Assembly (NCBI GenBank): GCA_944989445.1
Contig: CALYLW010000019.1
Location: 2,288,648-2,352,647, forward strand
DNA length: 64,000 bases
Origin: Ampullaceana balthica
Taxonomy: Eukaryota; Mollusca; Gastropoda; Lymnaeidae
Direction: 5' to 3'
Numbering within the stretch: the stretch's first letter is position 1; each line of letters starts with the position of its first letter. The position numbers were made by a program, and so were the translations under genes. Positions 38,535-54,100 of the stretch are shown piece after piece. The notes beneath the pieces are model-generated. The model saw nothing but the letters and a program-made list of their open reading frames with translations, was not told the DNA's origin and did no database searches.

Positions 38535-41500
38535 GTCTAATTAATGTATTTCACACATATTATTGGTTTATTGCCACTTATATGTAACTATTTACAAAAT
38601 CTATATTGCAATATAATTTACAGTTAATACCATTAAAATAAATATGCAATCAAAGACAAAATTTCTGTCTTTTTTCTTCTGCTATTAAATGTGTAATTTA
38701 TTCCAAGCAAAAACCACTGGATAATAACTTTTTTTATTTTAAAAATAATTTAAAACAAGATTTTCTTCAGAAAACTTTTGTGAAACAATAGGAAGTTAAA
38801 CCATGATAAAAAGTCACTTCTGCTTAATCAGATTTAGTTGTAGTCCTATACATACACAGGACACAATAGTTGATGGGCTTTCTTGAGATGTTGAATTTAG
38901 TTTTACGAAACTGTTAACGAAAAACTTGCATGACTACCAAATAACAACTATAAGAGCCCAAAACCACTGTCCCATTACCCCAAATGTCTTGCTCAACATT
39001 TGCTTCCTTGCTATCACAATTGGCTGATCGCGTCAAGTGAACAAGAAAATACAATGTATAAATAGATGTGAATGCAGAGAAGGCACAACAATGAGGTACA
39101 TTCACATTTTGTACACAGGTTGTTTTTTCTTCTTTTTTTTTAAAGAGTGGCAAAAAGGATTGAGTGATGCCATGAAATAAGAAGTGAATACCAGCATGCT
39201 CTTGTAACAAATATGTACAAAATTTAATAATAAGTATTTACAACAACAGGAGATATCATGGGATTTTTGGCAATTTAATTTTCTTTACCTTCTGAGGAGA
39301 AAAAGAATAGTACCTGACAATGGTATCACCCAGTGTTTTTTGTAACATATTTTTACAACATTGTTAAGGAGATGCAGTTTAAAACGCTTGTCATTTATTG
39401 ATATTAGGTGCTACCTCAACAAGGGAAGACAGTTATTTAAGAGATTCTAAATCATTCAACAAATGATGAAATAAAAAAAAACTTAAAACACTATAAAAAT
39501 CATCCGATTTGAAATGAATATCCATGAATAATCATAAAATCTCATGTCCAGGAACAAAAAAATACATTTTTTAAAAAAAAGTTCATAATAATACATGTTA
39601 CTATAATTTCTAGTGAATGATTTCAATGAAATATTTTTAAAAATTCTTTCCCATTGATATACAAATATACACACCAAAGATTTCTGAGTAAGTCTAAGTA
39701 TGTATGAATATATTGGTCATATTTAGTTGAATACTGTTGACAAATAGACTAGAAGTACTTTTGACACTAAGGTAAAATAAAATCAATTTAAGAAATTCAA
39801 TTAGTTTTTCCATTAACTTCCTAATGTTTATTAAAAAAAACTTTTTGTTTAAAAAATAAATTACTTATAACAATGGATTTTTCAGATCTTTCCATTGTTT
39901 TAATGCTAGTGAAGTCCATCAGTTCCCAATGCAACATTTCAATTTCAAAAAGTTTTAATTAACTCTTAAAATATACACAAAGTGGTGAAACTTTTTAAAA
40001 TTTATTTTTAAATTATGATTTGTATGATATTAAGACAACGCCAATTTATAATAATAGTTATTATCCTTGAGTAACACCTCTATAACAACATATGATTTTT
40101 GTTTGCGGCGTATAGACTAAAAGGTCTCTTGGGCACTGCAAGCTCTGATTGATGGAAACCTCTATATGTGCTATATTTAGACCCACATGGCATCACTTAC
40201 TACATGTATTTAAAATTTGAATAAAATTGTTCTAGTATGATCCTAATTAAGTTTATAAATAAGCAAAGTTTACACTTCAAAGAAATAAAATGGGTTTTCA
40301 TTTACTCTAAATATTTCTTTCAACTGTATGGACTAAAAATGGAACTCGACTGATCATATTTAAATAGTAATTTAAGGCAACAATACAAGTGTAGCAGCAG
40401 GACACTCAGTAGGCTTTGAATGGAATTTTTGGTGCGTTTTTTTCTCTCTACACTTTTTTAAGAAATGTTTTTAAATCTCATCCAAGTAACGCGAGAATTT
40501 TAATTTTTAGAATTCTACATGAGATTTATAAAGCAAAAAAAAATTCTTATTGTGAACTAACTCTTTCACGATATATAAATTTTATGCTGATTACTATTAA
40601 TAAACGGCTGGGTAATATAAATATTTATAAACCCATGAACATAAAATGGCTGTCATCTCCAACAAATTTCTATCTGAACAAGGATATAAAGAACCTTTAA
40701 CATAAAACATGATGAAGGTGGATAGGGTAACCCTCCAAACCATTCGTAACATAAAATTAACAGGGAAACACAAGATAAGCCCAAAAATAAATGAAAAATG
40801 CTTGTTGGGGTTACAGGCATAAGTAAGTAGGTAAGTAGAAAACCAGGATCTGTGAGGGAGAACTGACTTGCTGTTTATTTAACCTACTAAGCCTTCTCAA
40901 GACAAAAGAGTTTCTTTATAACTATTAACGCCAGGTTTATTTTCATGGTAAACTAAAAATATTTCAAAGTTATGATAAGATTAAAGTTTACAGTTTTTGT
41001 GAAGGGATTAATTTGTAGATTTTTTAAAATTAAGAACATTATATAACAGCTAATTCCTGTACAAAAACCAAATGACATCAAATGCATAGTAAGATTTTAA
41101 AACTAAATAGCATGTATATTGGGATGGGAATTTAAAATCACATGATGAAAATAGCCCTGATCTAAAACAACATACTTTAATGGTGACAGATTAGTGTAGC
41201 TGGTGTCCTCATTCCAAAAAAGTATTAATTTCTAGTAATCTTAACCAGCAGCTTTATCGACAGTTCTGGGGTATAGATAGTTAAAAAGTCTCAAATTATT
41301 TATTAATCAAATATTTGATGTTGGCATCGCAAAGTGCATCAAGTGTTCCATCATTAATTTACATTGATGAAGAGAAAACATCGTTTAAAATTATTCGGAC
41401 TCTAGGTTAGCCATGAATACTTGATGTTTTTGTCTGGACATTTTCAGACAGTTTTTGCCACAAAGATCACAGGCTTAAAATTCCACAGTACTTTTAAATT

Positions 41501-41849
41501 GTGCCACTTGGTCATGCTTCTTACTTTAATTGAAAGTCATTCTTGCTTCACAGCATTCTATTTCATGACTTATCTCCCATTGCATGTGCTCATTTAAAAT
41601 TGTGAATGAATTAGGATATAAGAATTTTGAAAGAAACAATGAGTGTCTCATTGGTCAACAATTGATTTAAAAACTGACTTGCTAACAATGACAGCAATCA
41701 ACTCATTAAGGAATACAATTCAAAATGTATAGTAAATATAAAATCAGCTTACATATTAAAATTTTAAGAAAACAACTTTATCTACATTCCAGTTGCCTGG
41801 ACAAGTTAAATAAATTTTTCACGAGATGATACCTGTGAATCATTTGGCT

Positions 41850-41855
41850 TTTATT
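41850..41855 (-). other. Candidate RASSF polyadenylation signal
   Basis: AATAAA on the minus strand, 113 bases past the RASSF stop codon. Confidence 0.35.
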
Positions 41856-41967
41856 TCCACTGATTGCGAGACTGTGGTGCCCTGTTTGCAACGAATGAGA
41901 AAATGTATAATTCCAACTGCCAACTCCAAGTGCGATGTTTCCCTGGTTTGTTTATACATTGAGTGGC

Positions 41968-42141
41968 TTATTTCTGGCTTTTCCCCTGCTTGTTACGCTC
42001 ATTTCGAAGTTCTGTGAGTCTCCTCTCCATGTACTGCTTCATGTAGGCATACTTGTGTTTCAGTTCCAAAATGGTTTCTTTCTCTTCTCGGTCAAGGACT
42101 TTGAGGAAATTTCCCAATTCTGGAAGGCTGAAAGCATCCCA
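41968..42141 (-). CDS. RASSF last exon (SARAH helix)
   Basis: WDAFSLPELGNFLKVLDREE through a charged helix to NKQGKSQK and TAA (41968-41970). SARAH helices dimerise with MST kinases. It starts phase 0 after CATAACAG. Confidence 0.95.
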   Translation of the reverse strand, partial: WDAFSLPELGNFLKVLDREEKETILELKHKYAYMKQYMERRLTELRNERNKQGKSQK

Positions 42142-45100
42142 CTGTTATGGAGAAAAATATATAATTTATGTACCAAAAAAAATGTGACAAAATTAGAACT
42201 ATTGTAAACATAGTTTTGTGAATTCTGGCAGTAAAGGAAGTAGTCCTATTGAGTGAAAGTTAGCAACATTTTCATGAGCTGTGTCACATTTTTTAAGTTG
42301 GGAACACAAAATCTGAATAAACTTAATCTTTTAAATTTTTATTAATATTCTAAATAGTTGTTTTTATGACCAGCTCAATGCCTTTTATTCATAAACAAAT
42401 GGTTACATTAAATGTTCACATGTAAATGTTATGATCAAAGACTGAGAATGTTTTTTCCCATGGCAAAGCTTTAAAGCAGTAATTTGGCAAGTAACTATAC
42501 AAGCACTTACAACTATCTCCCCTGTCTCATTTTCTTGCAAGACCATCCGGTAGTTCTTAATGCGTTCAGGGTTCCAAGTCAAGATCGCTCGTAATGGGAA
42601 ATCTTTGTCTGTCAGACGTCGCAAGCGGACTAGAGACAAATGAGATTTATTTTTAAATGTCTGAACATCTTATATAGAAGAAATATTCATCACCCACATT
42701 TTATGCCTGACACATAAATGAAAAAAAATGCATTTGAGTTTTATTGTACACAGTAAATGTATGCTAGTTAGTTACCAGGCAAATTTTTAAAAATCAACAA
42801 CCCAGAACCCATAAAACTTGTGATGTCAGAACCCATAAAACTTGTGATGTCAGAACCCATAAAACTTGTGATGTCAGAACCCATAAAACTTGTGATGTCA
42901 GAACCCATAAAACTTGTGCTGTCAGAACCCATAAAACTTGTGATGTCAGAACCCATAAAACTTGTCATGTCAGAACCCATAAAACTTGTCATGTCAGAAC
43001 CCATAAAACTTGTGCTGTCAAGTTTTTAAAAAAATTAACAACCAAGAACCCATAAACTTAAAATCAGTCAAACAAAACAAAATTCTTCTTTGGATAAATT
43101 GTAAAATTCTCTCAAGTATACAAAATGTGCTTTTCTTTTCTCTTTTTTTTGTGTGTGTGTGCGGAGGGAGGCTTGAGAAAGTTTTAAAACCAATTAGAAT
43201 AGCCATACATACCCAACTTGTTGCGGTCACTAAACTCCTGTTCGTACATGGCAAACTTTCTTGGGTGGTCAAGGATGTGGAATTTTTTCAACAATGAGGT
43301 TATGACTTCTTTGGTTGTGGTTTCACTGGAAATTAACAAATTTTAGTGATTTTTTTAAAATGTATATCTCAAATAAAAAATATACCAATAGACAGAAAGC
43401 AATAAAATTTGTTGAGTTTTGTTACTGATGTGATCTGATGTGCCACATTTTTTGTGAGTTATGTTACTGATGTGATCTGATGTGCCAGATTTTTTGTGAG
43501 TTATGATACTGATATGCATGATAAGCGCCATAAAAAGCTGACTACCTTGTTATATGAAGAGATTTGTGAGTGTCTCGGGGCATGTAAAATGCCACCTGCT
43601 GAGTATTTTCTTCGATTATGTGCTCTCGAGTCAGAAGTTCATAGATCGAAGGTGGTCTTGCACCCAGCTCCATGGTGATTGGTCGGATAAGGTTCATGGT
43701 TACTTTCACAAACCCTTGGAATGATTCTTTATCAGTCTAGCAAGGAAAAATTGTTTTCAAATAATTATGACAACAATTTTTTTTTAAATTTTGCAATAAA
43801 TCAATATAAATGAAGAGACACTCGAAAAAAATAATTTCAAAATTTACCAAGTGGGAAGAAAATATGGCCTACATTATATGTGTTAACATATTGTAAAGAC
43901 TAGAAATTATGTGTTATTTAGTGAATCTTAATTTTTATAAATATATTGCGATAAAGGATTGTAGCACTTTGTAACTTACCAACTCCAGAGTAGCAGCAGG
44001 AACAAAGTGGTTAAATTTCGCAATTTTTCTTTTGAGCTCTTGTCGATCAAGTGTTTCCTGGCTGGGGACTCTGGGTAATTTGTCATCAGGAATTGTCCCA
44101 GACCTGTATCCACTGTCTGTCTCATCTTTTTCCTGACGAAAAGAAAACAAATGAAAATTGTGATACTTAGTATCCACCTTTTCCCACACGTTTTGTTTAA
44201 AGGATTGTTAACATTTATTCTTGTATGTGACATACTCTGAATATAAATTATTTCATGAGCTTAAATTATTTGAAGAGACAATAGAGATATGCATATTATA
44301 GAAGAGATTTGAAGAGACAATAGAGATATGCATATTATAGAAGAGATGCTTTGATTCAAAACTAAATCATAAATCTTAGAAGAATCATTTAAAATCCTTT
44401 GCAATAATCCTTGAATTGTCTGCTTTCATCCGTCCATCCTAAACACTGATCAGTGGAGGTTTAATGGGAGATAAAAGCCATGGCCATTTTAAGGAACACA
44501 GAGAAAGTGCTAAGGTCATTGCTCGGTCTAGAGCCAGAAATACACTTACTTCCCTTCCACCTGTAAAATTATCAATAAAAGCAAGGGTCACCTTAGTGAA
44601 AATGTGCACTCGCCTGAAGAAGTTGCTAAAATGATTTCAGATTGTGAAGATGTAAACATGAATTCTATATTATAAGATTCACTGAATGTCTTTGTTCAAA
44701 CTGGACTTTCATTTTCTTGGAGGCAAGATGATGCACTAGCCATTAATTGAGATGCCACTGTTAGTTGACACATCCTGTTTTAATTTAGGCCTAGGAACAT
44801 TGCAAGCACTAATGTCCAGGTACACCACACTCTCTACAAGCTATCATGAAAACATTCTGTCACAAAAGATTTGTGTTTGCACACACACAAAATGTGAGTT
44901 GATGCAAATTTTTACAAGATGTCTAGATGCTTTATGATTAATGAAAAATTAGGAAACACTGCCATTCTGTTGAATATTTGAATTAAATTTCTTGCATCAA
45001 GTGCTAATTGTGATCTTGGATTCTGTCTAATGAGCACTATATAGGTAAAATCTAGATATAGGCAGGAAGAGTTACACTTACATATGCTTTAGATTAAATC

Positions 45101-48100
45101 ATACCTGGCATGAGATTAACTCTGACCATATGTATACAAAAAGAATATCCTTGAAAGGAAAACAAGCTAGCCAACGTTGGTAGCCGGTGTGTTGCTATTT
45201 AGCTGCTTGATTGCATGGCCAGTAGAAAGGAAACATCAGTTTGATTGAATTACAATAACTTTCTTATTATAATTTGTTTAAGTATATTTTTCCATTATGT
45301 AATTGATTAATTTCATACACATTTTTTTACACTTCAAATATGTAGTCTTGATGGCTTGTGTTTGAAGGATATAAAATGTTCCACACAAGAGATAGATGCT
45401 GTTCAACTATTTTGCTCACAAAACTGACAGGGAACATTGTTGATAAGCCTTGGGGTATAATCGCAAGACTAGATAAATAAAGTTATGGTCAACTTAAAAA
45501 AGTAAAGTAACATTTCTACTTACGTTTGCTTCATCCAGATTGTTTTCTCTATCTGTAATGAGTGTATGCTGAGGTAGTGGCCCTTCAGCTTCTGATTGGT
45601 TGGACCTAATGATATCAAGTGAACTGCTGCTATTTTCCTGAGTGACTTGGTCAGAGGATCCCACTTTATCTCCACTGGCAGTACCAGGTGACAAAGTGGA
45701 GGACTGTATATTTGGTCTTTGGAGAGTTGCAGGATTTGAGCCTGGATTAACGTATGCAGATTGTGGGCTGGAGTAAGGGGATGAAAATCCTTGAGAGTTG
45801 CTGGGTGCTGTGACTATGGGTCCTTGCTGTGGCGATGAATGAGCTGTCACATACCCCTCACAGACTGACCGGGGGAGGGTATTGGAGGAGAAGGTCAAGT
45901 TGCTAGAGGAGGATGGGCCGCTCTGTCCGTAGTAAACTCCACCATACAAGTTTGACCCAGCTCCTTGACGAGTGACTTGAGAGCTGTACCCGCCCCCTTG
46001 AGGTGAGTAGTCTGAGGAGTGCTGAACGGAGACAGTAGAGAGTTCCGTTGGTGCAGGGCTGCTAATTGTCACATTGCGAGCACAGCCCGGTCGAGCACTA
46101 ATGTTGCCCAATGATAAAGATGTTTCTAGCTGTGACCGAGCTTCTGTGGGCGTAGGGGTCTTGGGTACAGTCACCTCCACACCATCGTCAGAAATAGATT
46201 TACAGTTGAGAGTAACAGCAGGAACACAATGTTGGTGACAAGTATACTGGCATGCTGGGGAAGAAGTTCAAAAGTGTCATTTAAAAGTTAAGTTGTTTAC
46301 AACAAGTAAAAATGGATTAGCTGACATGAAGTAAAGATAAATCGCTTTTTTTTTAAAACTAAATTTGTTCTTTATCATATGTTTTCTTACTACATCTTTA
46401 TGTATGTGTTTATGTGCAATGTGTACAGGCCTTCAAGAACGCACTTAAAACACATCTTTTCAAACATTACTTTCAAAATTAATTTAAAAATTTCTTTAAA
46501 ACATAAATGGAGCTTAATAGAATAGAAACACACAGCATATAGACTCATAATTATAGTCAACGTTATTTGTTATGATTCTGTTGAGAAGCCTGTAAGCCAG
46601 CTAGTTTAAATCTGGTGGCAGCTAGTAGTTGTGATGCAAAGTTCTGTCAGAAGAAGGTTAAGCACAAACAATATTCCAAGCCATGGCATAACTTGCCTCA
46701 GTTGACTTTAACTTTAAGTGACACCTTATTTGCTAAAAGCAGAAAGTAGTGTCTGCTGCTGGCTTTTTCTTAATTCAGATCAAACTTTTTATCTAACCCT
46801 TTGTAAAACTTTGTTTCAGCCAAGATATGTTTAAAACGTTCATTTGGTATGTTATAAATTTCAAACGAAAAGTTGTAAAATTTTAATTTCGTAAATTGTT
46901 TGTGAGCGGCAATGTGAACACAGGAGAGCTGAAAGAGGCTCCCGATTTGGCGAGCATTGGTATTCAAAGAAGAGCAGCCAGATTCATTACTGGAGAATAT
47001 TCAAAACTGACAAGAGTAACGCCATTAAATTAAGTTAAATCATTTAACCTTGAAACACTAAGAGGACAGAGGAACAAAGAGCAAAATAGTAATAATACAT
47101 AAGGCAATTATTAATTCTAACTTGAAATACAACACAAAGATAATCTAATACTAATACAGCCCTTAGATAGACATAGGGATAGAACACTTTTCTTATTGCG
47201 TATGCAAGAACAAACACATACAAATTCTCATTCTTCCCATTTGGAATCGGGACATGGAATGGGTTGCCTGAAGAAACCAGGACCAGGAAAACCAGCACTC
47301 TCTCAACAGTTAGAACTCTTATAAAAAAATTAAAAACTAGACATATACCATGTATAAGCGTTGGATGCAATAATCTTCTGTATAGAAGGACCCCCTGCAT
47401 CATGAAGTCTATGTCATACTATGACTATGTCTCTTTAATATTTATTATATGAATATTTACTATTACTTACTAAGACAAGTCTAAATTTAGTTTCAAGTCA
47501 TGCTGTTGGTTAGGAGTAGGCCTATATGTTCGGCCCTAAATTTCTGCCAGACTGTTTTCTTTTACCTGTACATCTCATGTCATGTTCTAGACCCCAGGAA
47601 AATTTACCCCACATCAACACGGGTAAAGGAAACTATGATTGCATGATCACTTTTCAGTGTGCAATGTTAGGTTTATTTACCTTGCCAGCTTAAGCCATTA
47701 AATGGCAGTTTGATATTTGCCAGGAAAGAAGTAAACAAAAAAAATAAATTATGCTTGGAAATATCAGCGTCATGAAGTTATCCGTCACCCAAAAGTTCCA
47801 ATACATTACAGTTGGTAAGTAAATGTAAGAGAAAAATTTTAATTCATCCAAATTTTAAAGTAAGCAAGGTTTTTATGCATAATAATGTTAAAAATAATCT
47901 GATAGTTATTTCGTTGGCCGGGTTAAACAATTACTGTCAAATGACTCTGCATGTTCAAAAACAATTTTCAAGTTACTAGCTGGCACATTCAATCTGTCAC
48001 GTGTCAAAAACCATTCGCACCCCAAAAATATGCATCCCTTGTTTTACTACCAGATGATGATTTGTTGGGGTGGTAGTGTTTTGTTTATCGTCTGAAGTGT

Positions 48101-51100
48101 TTTTGTGTGAGGTGTGTGTGTGCGTGCGTGCGTGCGTGTGTGTGTGTGCGTGCGTGTGTGTGGTATAACATAATCAAATCTATTTCAAGGACGTTCATTT
48201 CTTATTGTAACAAAAACATTGTAATGCCACATTTTTAAAAAGGAATATTTCGGTCATATATTACAGACGCTCTTTTTATACGGAGTCGGTGATTTACCAT
48301 AATACAATAACGATACGTGTTTACAAAGTTTAAAAACTGCACAGAGTCAATCGTTTGCCCAACAACCGATGTCTTTGCCTTTTTTTGGAGTGACCTATTG
48401 CACTAAAAGAAGACCCACAGGTTGGCTTGTGGGGGCACTAGTGACCTTTAAACCAATAAAAAAATATATATATCTACACAAATTTTTCAAGCCCAGACCG
48501 CACGTTTCTATTACATTTATTCTTTTTACAGCCATAAAAAATACACTAAAAAACACGTTTGATTTGACAATTACGGTGCGCGACTGCAGCGATGTCTGCT
48601 GTTATCGTCTGCTAAAATACTTGTGGTGACTCATCCTGGCACGCATCATTTTTTTTTAGTACAGATTTTTTTTACATGCAAAAGTTTGAGCCATCAGTTA
48701 GAGATTACGCCTCGGTAGTTGGACCTTTTCGGTAGTTTGAAGGAGATCGTTATCTTAGTATTGCCAGCAGCAGGAAACGGAAGAACAATTGCAAGCTACC
48801 ACTGGACACTGGCTAGACGGAGGTAGGTATGTCCAAAGGGCAATACTAATTGTAATGTACGAAGTTCTGTTTGCACTCTTTCAACGTTATGATGTCGATG
48901 TACATCGGGGTTTACAGGAAGTGAGAGAGAAAGGGAGAGGGATAGAAAATCATTACCTACTACTTGTAGCTCTGAATTTAGGTAGTCGCTCTGAATGTAA
49001 GAGGTTGCTCTGAATGTTAAGAGGTAGCCCTGAATGTAAGTGGTGGCTCTGAATGTAAGAGGTAGCTCTGAATGTAAGAGGTAGCTCTGAATGTAAGAGG
49101 TAGCCCTGAATGTAAGAGGTAGCTCTGAATGAAAGAGGTAGCTCTGAATGTAATAGGTAGCCCTGAATGTAAGAGGTAGCCCTGAATGTAAGAGGTAGCC
49201 CTGAATGTAAGAGGTAGCCCTGATGTAAGAGGTAGCTCTGAATGTAAGAGGTAGCTCTGAATGTAAGAGGTAGCCCTGAATGTAAGAGGTATCTCTGAAT
49301 GTAAGAGGTATCTCTGAATGTAAGAGGTAGCTCTGAATGTAAGAGGTAGCTCTGAATGTAAGAGGTAGCTCTGAATGTAAGAGGTAGCTCTGAATGTAAG
49401 AGGTAGCTCTGAATGTAAGAGGTAGCTCTGAATGTAAGAGGTAGCTCTGAATGCAGGTAGTCGCCCTGAATGTAAGAGGTAGCCCTGAACGTAAGAGGTA
49501 GCTCTGAATGTAAGAGGTAGCTCTGAATGTAAGAGGTAGCTCTGAATGTAAGAGGTAGCTCTGAATGCAGGTAGTCGCCCTGAATGTAAGAGGTAGCTCT
49601 GAATGTAAGAGGTAGCTCTGAATGTAAGAGGTAGCTCTGAATGTAAGAGGTAGCTCTGAATGTAAGAGGTAGCTCTGAATGTAAGAGGTAGCTCTGAATG
49701 TAAGAGGTAGCTCTGAATGTAAGAGGTAGCTCTGAATGTAAGAGGTAGCTCTGAATGTAAGTGGTAGCTCTGAATGTAAGTGGTAGCTCTGAATGCAGGT
49801 AGTCGCCCTGAATTTAAGAGGTATCTCTGAATATAGGTGATAGCCCTGACTGTAAGAGGTAGCTCTGAATGTTGGTCTACAGGTAGCAATTCCTCGAATC
49901 AGCTCCCCAGGCAGCACCACAGCATGAAGCAGCTGTACAAACACCAGCTTTTCTCTGGCCGTCTGCACGTGCGGCAGTTTATTTTGGATTGATACATTGC
50001 AAAGGGGGGGGGGTGAAGATTTTTATAAGGAATATTTTTCACCTTGTGGCCCTCCCCTGTCTGTTCAAGGTTTCAACTAGGTCAAAGAACTGAACTGGCA
50101 ACATGGGCCAAACATTCGCAATCATAAATACGAGGTCGGTTTGTCCGAAAATCTAAATTTAAATGATGAAATTGACATAAATCATACAGACGAAAATGTA
50201 TATTACAAATTAAAAAAATTTTTTTTAAAAATCAGATAATTCTTTTTTGCCTCCATATTTGCAACAAAATGCATGCGGTCTAACGGGGGCTTGACGTCAT
50301 TTAGACTCGTCAGTAACAGATTTAGGGGGGGGCGGGGGTAAGGTCGCTATAAAGGTTAAGGTTAGGGGGAGTGGAGGATGTAACTGTCTATAGATTAAAG
50401 TAGAAGAAGTTGTGTTTTTTTTAGGAGCATGCCTCAACGGTGTTAAATTAAACAACACCACCGTAGTTATGTTTGTAAAGCACGGGGTAATTACTAGTTT
50501 CAATCAAGGATTTAATCCTAACCTTCGTGGTTACCTTGACGACTCACTTTGGACCCAACATCTGTCTAAACAGAAATGTGTTACACATTCATGATACCAA
50601 GGAAAGTGGGCACATAGGTCATGTTGTGAAATGAGGACGGTGTTGGAGAGATAATGGCACACGTATCACTGTACACTAGGTATTCCCACATGACGTCATA
50701 AGCGACTACGCCGAAGTAGGAACAAATGAATGAACACAACCAGAAAGATTTCCATGCGATATGTGTTCGAACACTCTACAGAGTAAACAAACATTTCTTT
50801 AAACGCTTTCCGAAACGAGAAACCGTTAGAAATGTCAGCAACAAATGTAACCCAATACTTGGAATATAACTTGAAGAGTTTTAAAATGTTACTTTATAAC
50901 AATGTCTGCTCCACGCGCTACCGGAATATCAAAATGAGAGCGCCAGCAACAGAGGGGGAAAATATATATATATATCTTTCATTTTTCTTTTTTAGCTATA
51001 AAAAAACCCAGACCATATTTGTCATTTCTTCTACCTGAAAACGAGATGATTTGATTGCAAGTCGACTGGTGACAAATTACAAAAATAACCAGGCAACCCT

Positions 51101-54100
51101 TGCAGAAAGTAACTATCATATAGAATGGGACTGCAATAAAGCTTTTAAATAAAATACAAAATACACAAACAAATTGTGCAATGAAAACAATAAATTTGAG
51201 CTTTATTTTTAGACTGATACGACAGTAAACGTTTCGGCTAATGCCTTCATCAGTACAACATAAAATACATTCTTACAATACTTACATAAGTAATAATAAT
51301 ATTCTTAAAACATATTGTATTTTAAAATATTAAATAAAAATTCCCGTTGTGGTTTTTACTGTAACTTTGGATACTTCCCCCTTTTTGCTATATCCTGTGT
51401 CCATGTTTGTTTTTGTTTTTCCTTTCTTTTTATTTAATATTTTAAAATACAATATATTTTAAGAATATTATTATTACTTATGTAAGTATTGTAAGAATGT
51501 ATTTTATGTTGTACTGATGAAGGCATTAGCCGAAACGTTTACTGTCGTATCAGTCTAAAAATAAAGCTCAAATTTATTGTTTTCATTGCACAATTTGTTT
51601 GTGTATTTTGTATTTCAGAAAGTAACTAGTGAACAACAGACCAACATTGAAAGTAACTAGTTAACAACAGACCAACATTGAAAGTAACTAGTAAACAACA
51701 GACCAACATTGAAAGTAACTAGTAAACAACAGACCAACATTGAAAGTAACTAGTAAACAACAGACCAACATTGAAAGTAACTAGTAAACAACAGACCAAC
51801 ATTGAAAGTAACTAGTAAACAACAGACCAACATAGAAGGTAAACTAGTGAACCACGGACCAATACAGAAAGTAACTAGTGAAGCACAGACTCGTGTGATG
51901 AGAGTAGCAGCCCTTGTGAGTTGAATGTGTGCCAAAAATAACTTGTGGTGTTTCCAAGTGATCGCGAGGTGACTTGATAGTCTGATAATGGCGGTGAAAT
52001 GTGCATCAGGTTTCCTCAGCATTGCAAACAACGACTTTGTACCTTCAGACTTGCTATGTGAGATAAGGGGGGGGGGCTGACTACACGACACACAGCGAGA
52101 CTGCCGAGCATCGTTGTGTGGACAATGGCAACGACATGACACACAGCTAGACTGTCCACCCGAAGACAACCACATCACACACAGCTAGACTGTCCACCCG
52201 AAGACAACCACATCACACACAGCTAGACTGTCCACCCGAAGACAACCACATCACACACAGCTAGACTGTCCACCCGAAGACAGCCACATCACACACAGCT
52301 ATACTGTCCACCCGAAGACAACCACATCACACACAGCTAGACTGTCCACCCGAAGACAACCACATCACACACAGCTAGACTGTCCACCCGAAGACAACCA
52401 CATCACACACAGCTAGACTGTCCACCCGAAGACAACCACATCACACACAGCTAGACTGTCCACCCGAAGACAACCACATCACACACAGCTAGACTGTCCA
52501 CCCGAAGACAACCACATCACACACAGCTAGACTGTCCATCCGAAGACAACCACATCACACACAGCTAGACTGTCCACCCGAAGACAACCACATCACACAC
52601 AGCTAGATTGTCCACCCGAAGACAACCACATCACACACAGCTAGACTGTCCACCCGAAGACAACTACAAGTGGTGTAGCTGTTCAACCACAGCCAATTAA
52701 GTTAACGTGCCAAGATGATATTAGAGAACAACAAAACAAATTTCAACATCACGTGAGTTAGCTTCCATTAAAATAAATTATTTTCACCACCAACGCCACC
52801 ACAGAGCAAAGATTTTAGACATGAGCTCAGAAAATGTCATGTCACATGCCATTGCTCATCAGATGGGCAGGCTGCCGCGGTAAAAAAAATAGTATCTCAA
52901 GAGAGAGCACAAAGACTACTCAAGGGAGAGCACAACGGCACCTCAAGGGAGAGCACAGCGACAACTCAAGGGAGAGCACAACGGCAACTCAAGGGAGAGC
53001 ACAGCGGCAACGCAAGGGAGAGCACAAAGGAAACTCAAGGGAGAGCACAGCGGCAACTCAAAGGAGAGCACAGCGACAACTCAAGGGAGAGCACAACGTC
53101 AACTCAAGGGAGAGCACAACGGCAATTCAAGGGAGAGCACAGCGACAACTCAAGGGAGAGCACAGCGGCAACTCAAGGGAGAGCACAACGGCAACTCAAG
53201 GGATAGCACAGCGACAACTCAAGGGAGAGCACAACGGCAACTCAAGGGTGAGCACAGCGACAACTCAAGGGACAGCACAGCGACAAATGAAAGTCGGGTT
53301 CATAATATTTCAAAGGTTTCAGGAGTGTTACCCCCCCCCCACACACACACACACACGCCACATTAGCCAGTCATCTTCTTTAACCAACAACCTTCCTATC
53401 CCCTACCTGAGAAAAGGAGAATGTAAATGAAAATCAAAACCATATTAACCCCTCTCCCCCCGCAACCAAAAAACAAAACAAAAAAAATTTAAAAAACGCG
53501 AGTCAGAACTTACAGTGCGGAAACAAGGCTGGTGAAATCAAAGGTGCACCCAATCTCGCAAGGGAAATGTGATTATGTTGGTTCCATAATCCGCTACTCC
53601 TAACATAGACCCAGCCAACATTGAGACAAACATAGCAAACGGCTCACTTTTTGAGTACAGAGTTGAAGCTGCTACCAGTGTGTTACATGGTGCGATGAGT
53701 TCCTTATCTCTCAGTCTTTGGGCCATGAGAAGTAGGCTGACGGTTGGGGAAAGGAAAAAAAAAGGGGGGGGGGTTCTGAAAACGATGAACGACTTTGAGA
53801 TTCTCCCAGGTATTGCTGTACCGAGTTGGTAGGCACGTGACATCATTGAATGAGGTTCTCTGAGGTATTGCTGTACCGAGTTGGTAGGCACGTGACATCA
53901 TTGAATGAGGTTCTCTGAGGTATTGCTGTACCAAGTTGGTAGGCACGTGACATCATTGAATGAGGTTCTCTGAGGTATTGCTGTACCGAGTTGGTAGGCA
54001 CGTGACAATATTTAAGGAACCAATAACTGCCTGCATTCCCCCAGATGTAAAATGGCGGTGTTGTTTTTTTGTGTGGGTTTTGTTGTTGATCCTACAGATC

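Larger units (their letters stand above)
33394..41849. other. Gene-free region between two convergent genes
   Basis: No exon-like frames. It contains a 33-bp minisatellite, a 14-bp-arm hairpin, a hAT MITE and short tandem duplications, for example about 36810-36880 (two copies of TGAAATATTTTCACTTTTTC) and 37955-38020. Part of the right side may be RASSF 3' untranslated sequence if a distal poly(A) site is used. Confidence 0.5.
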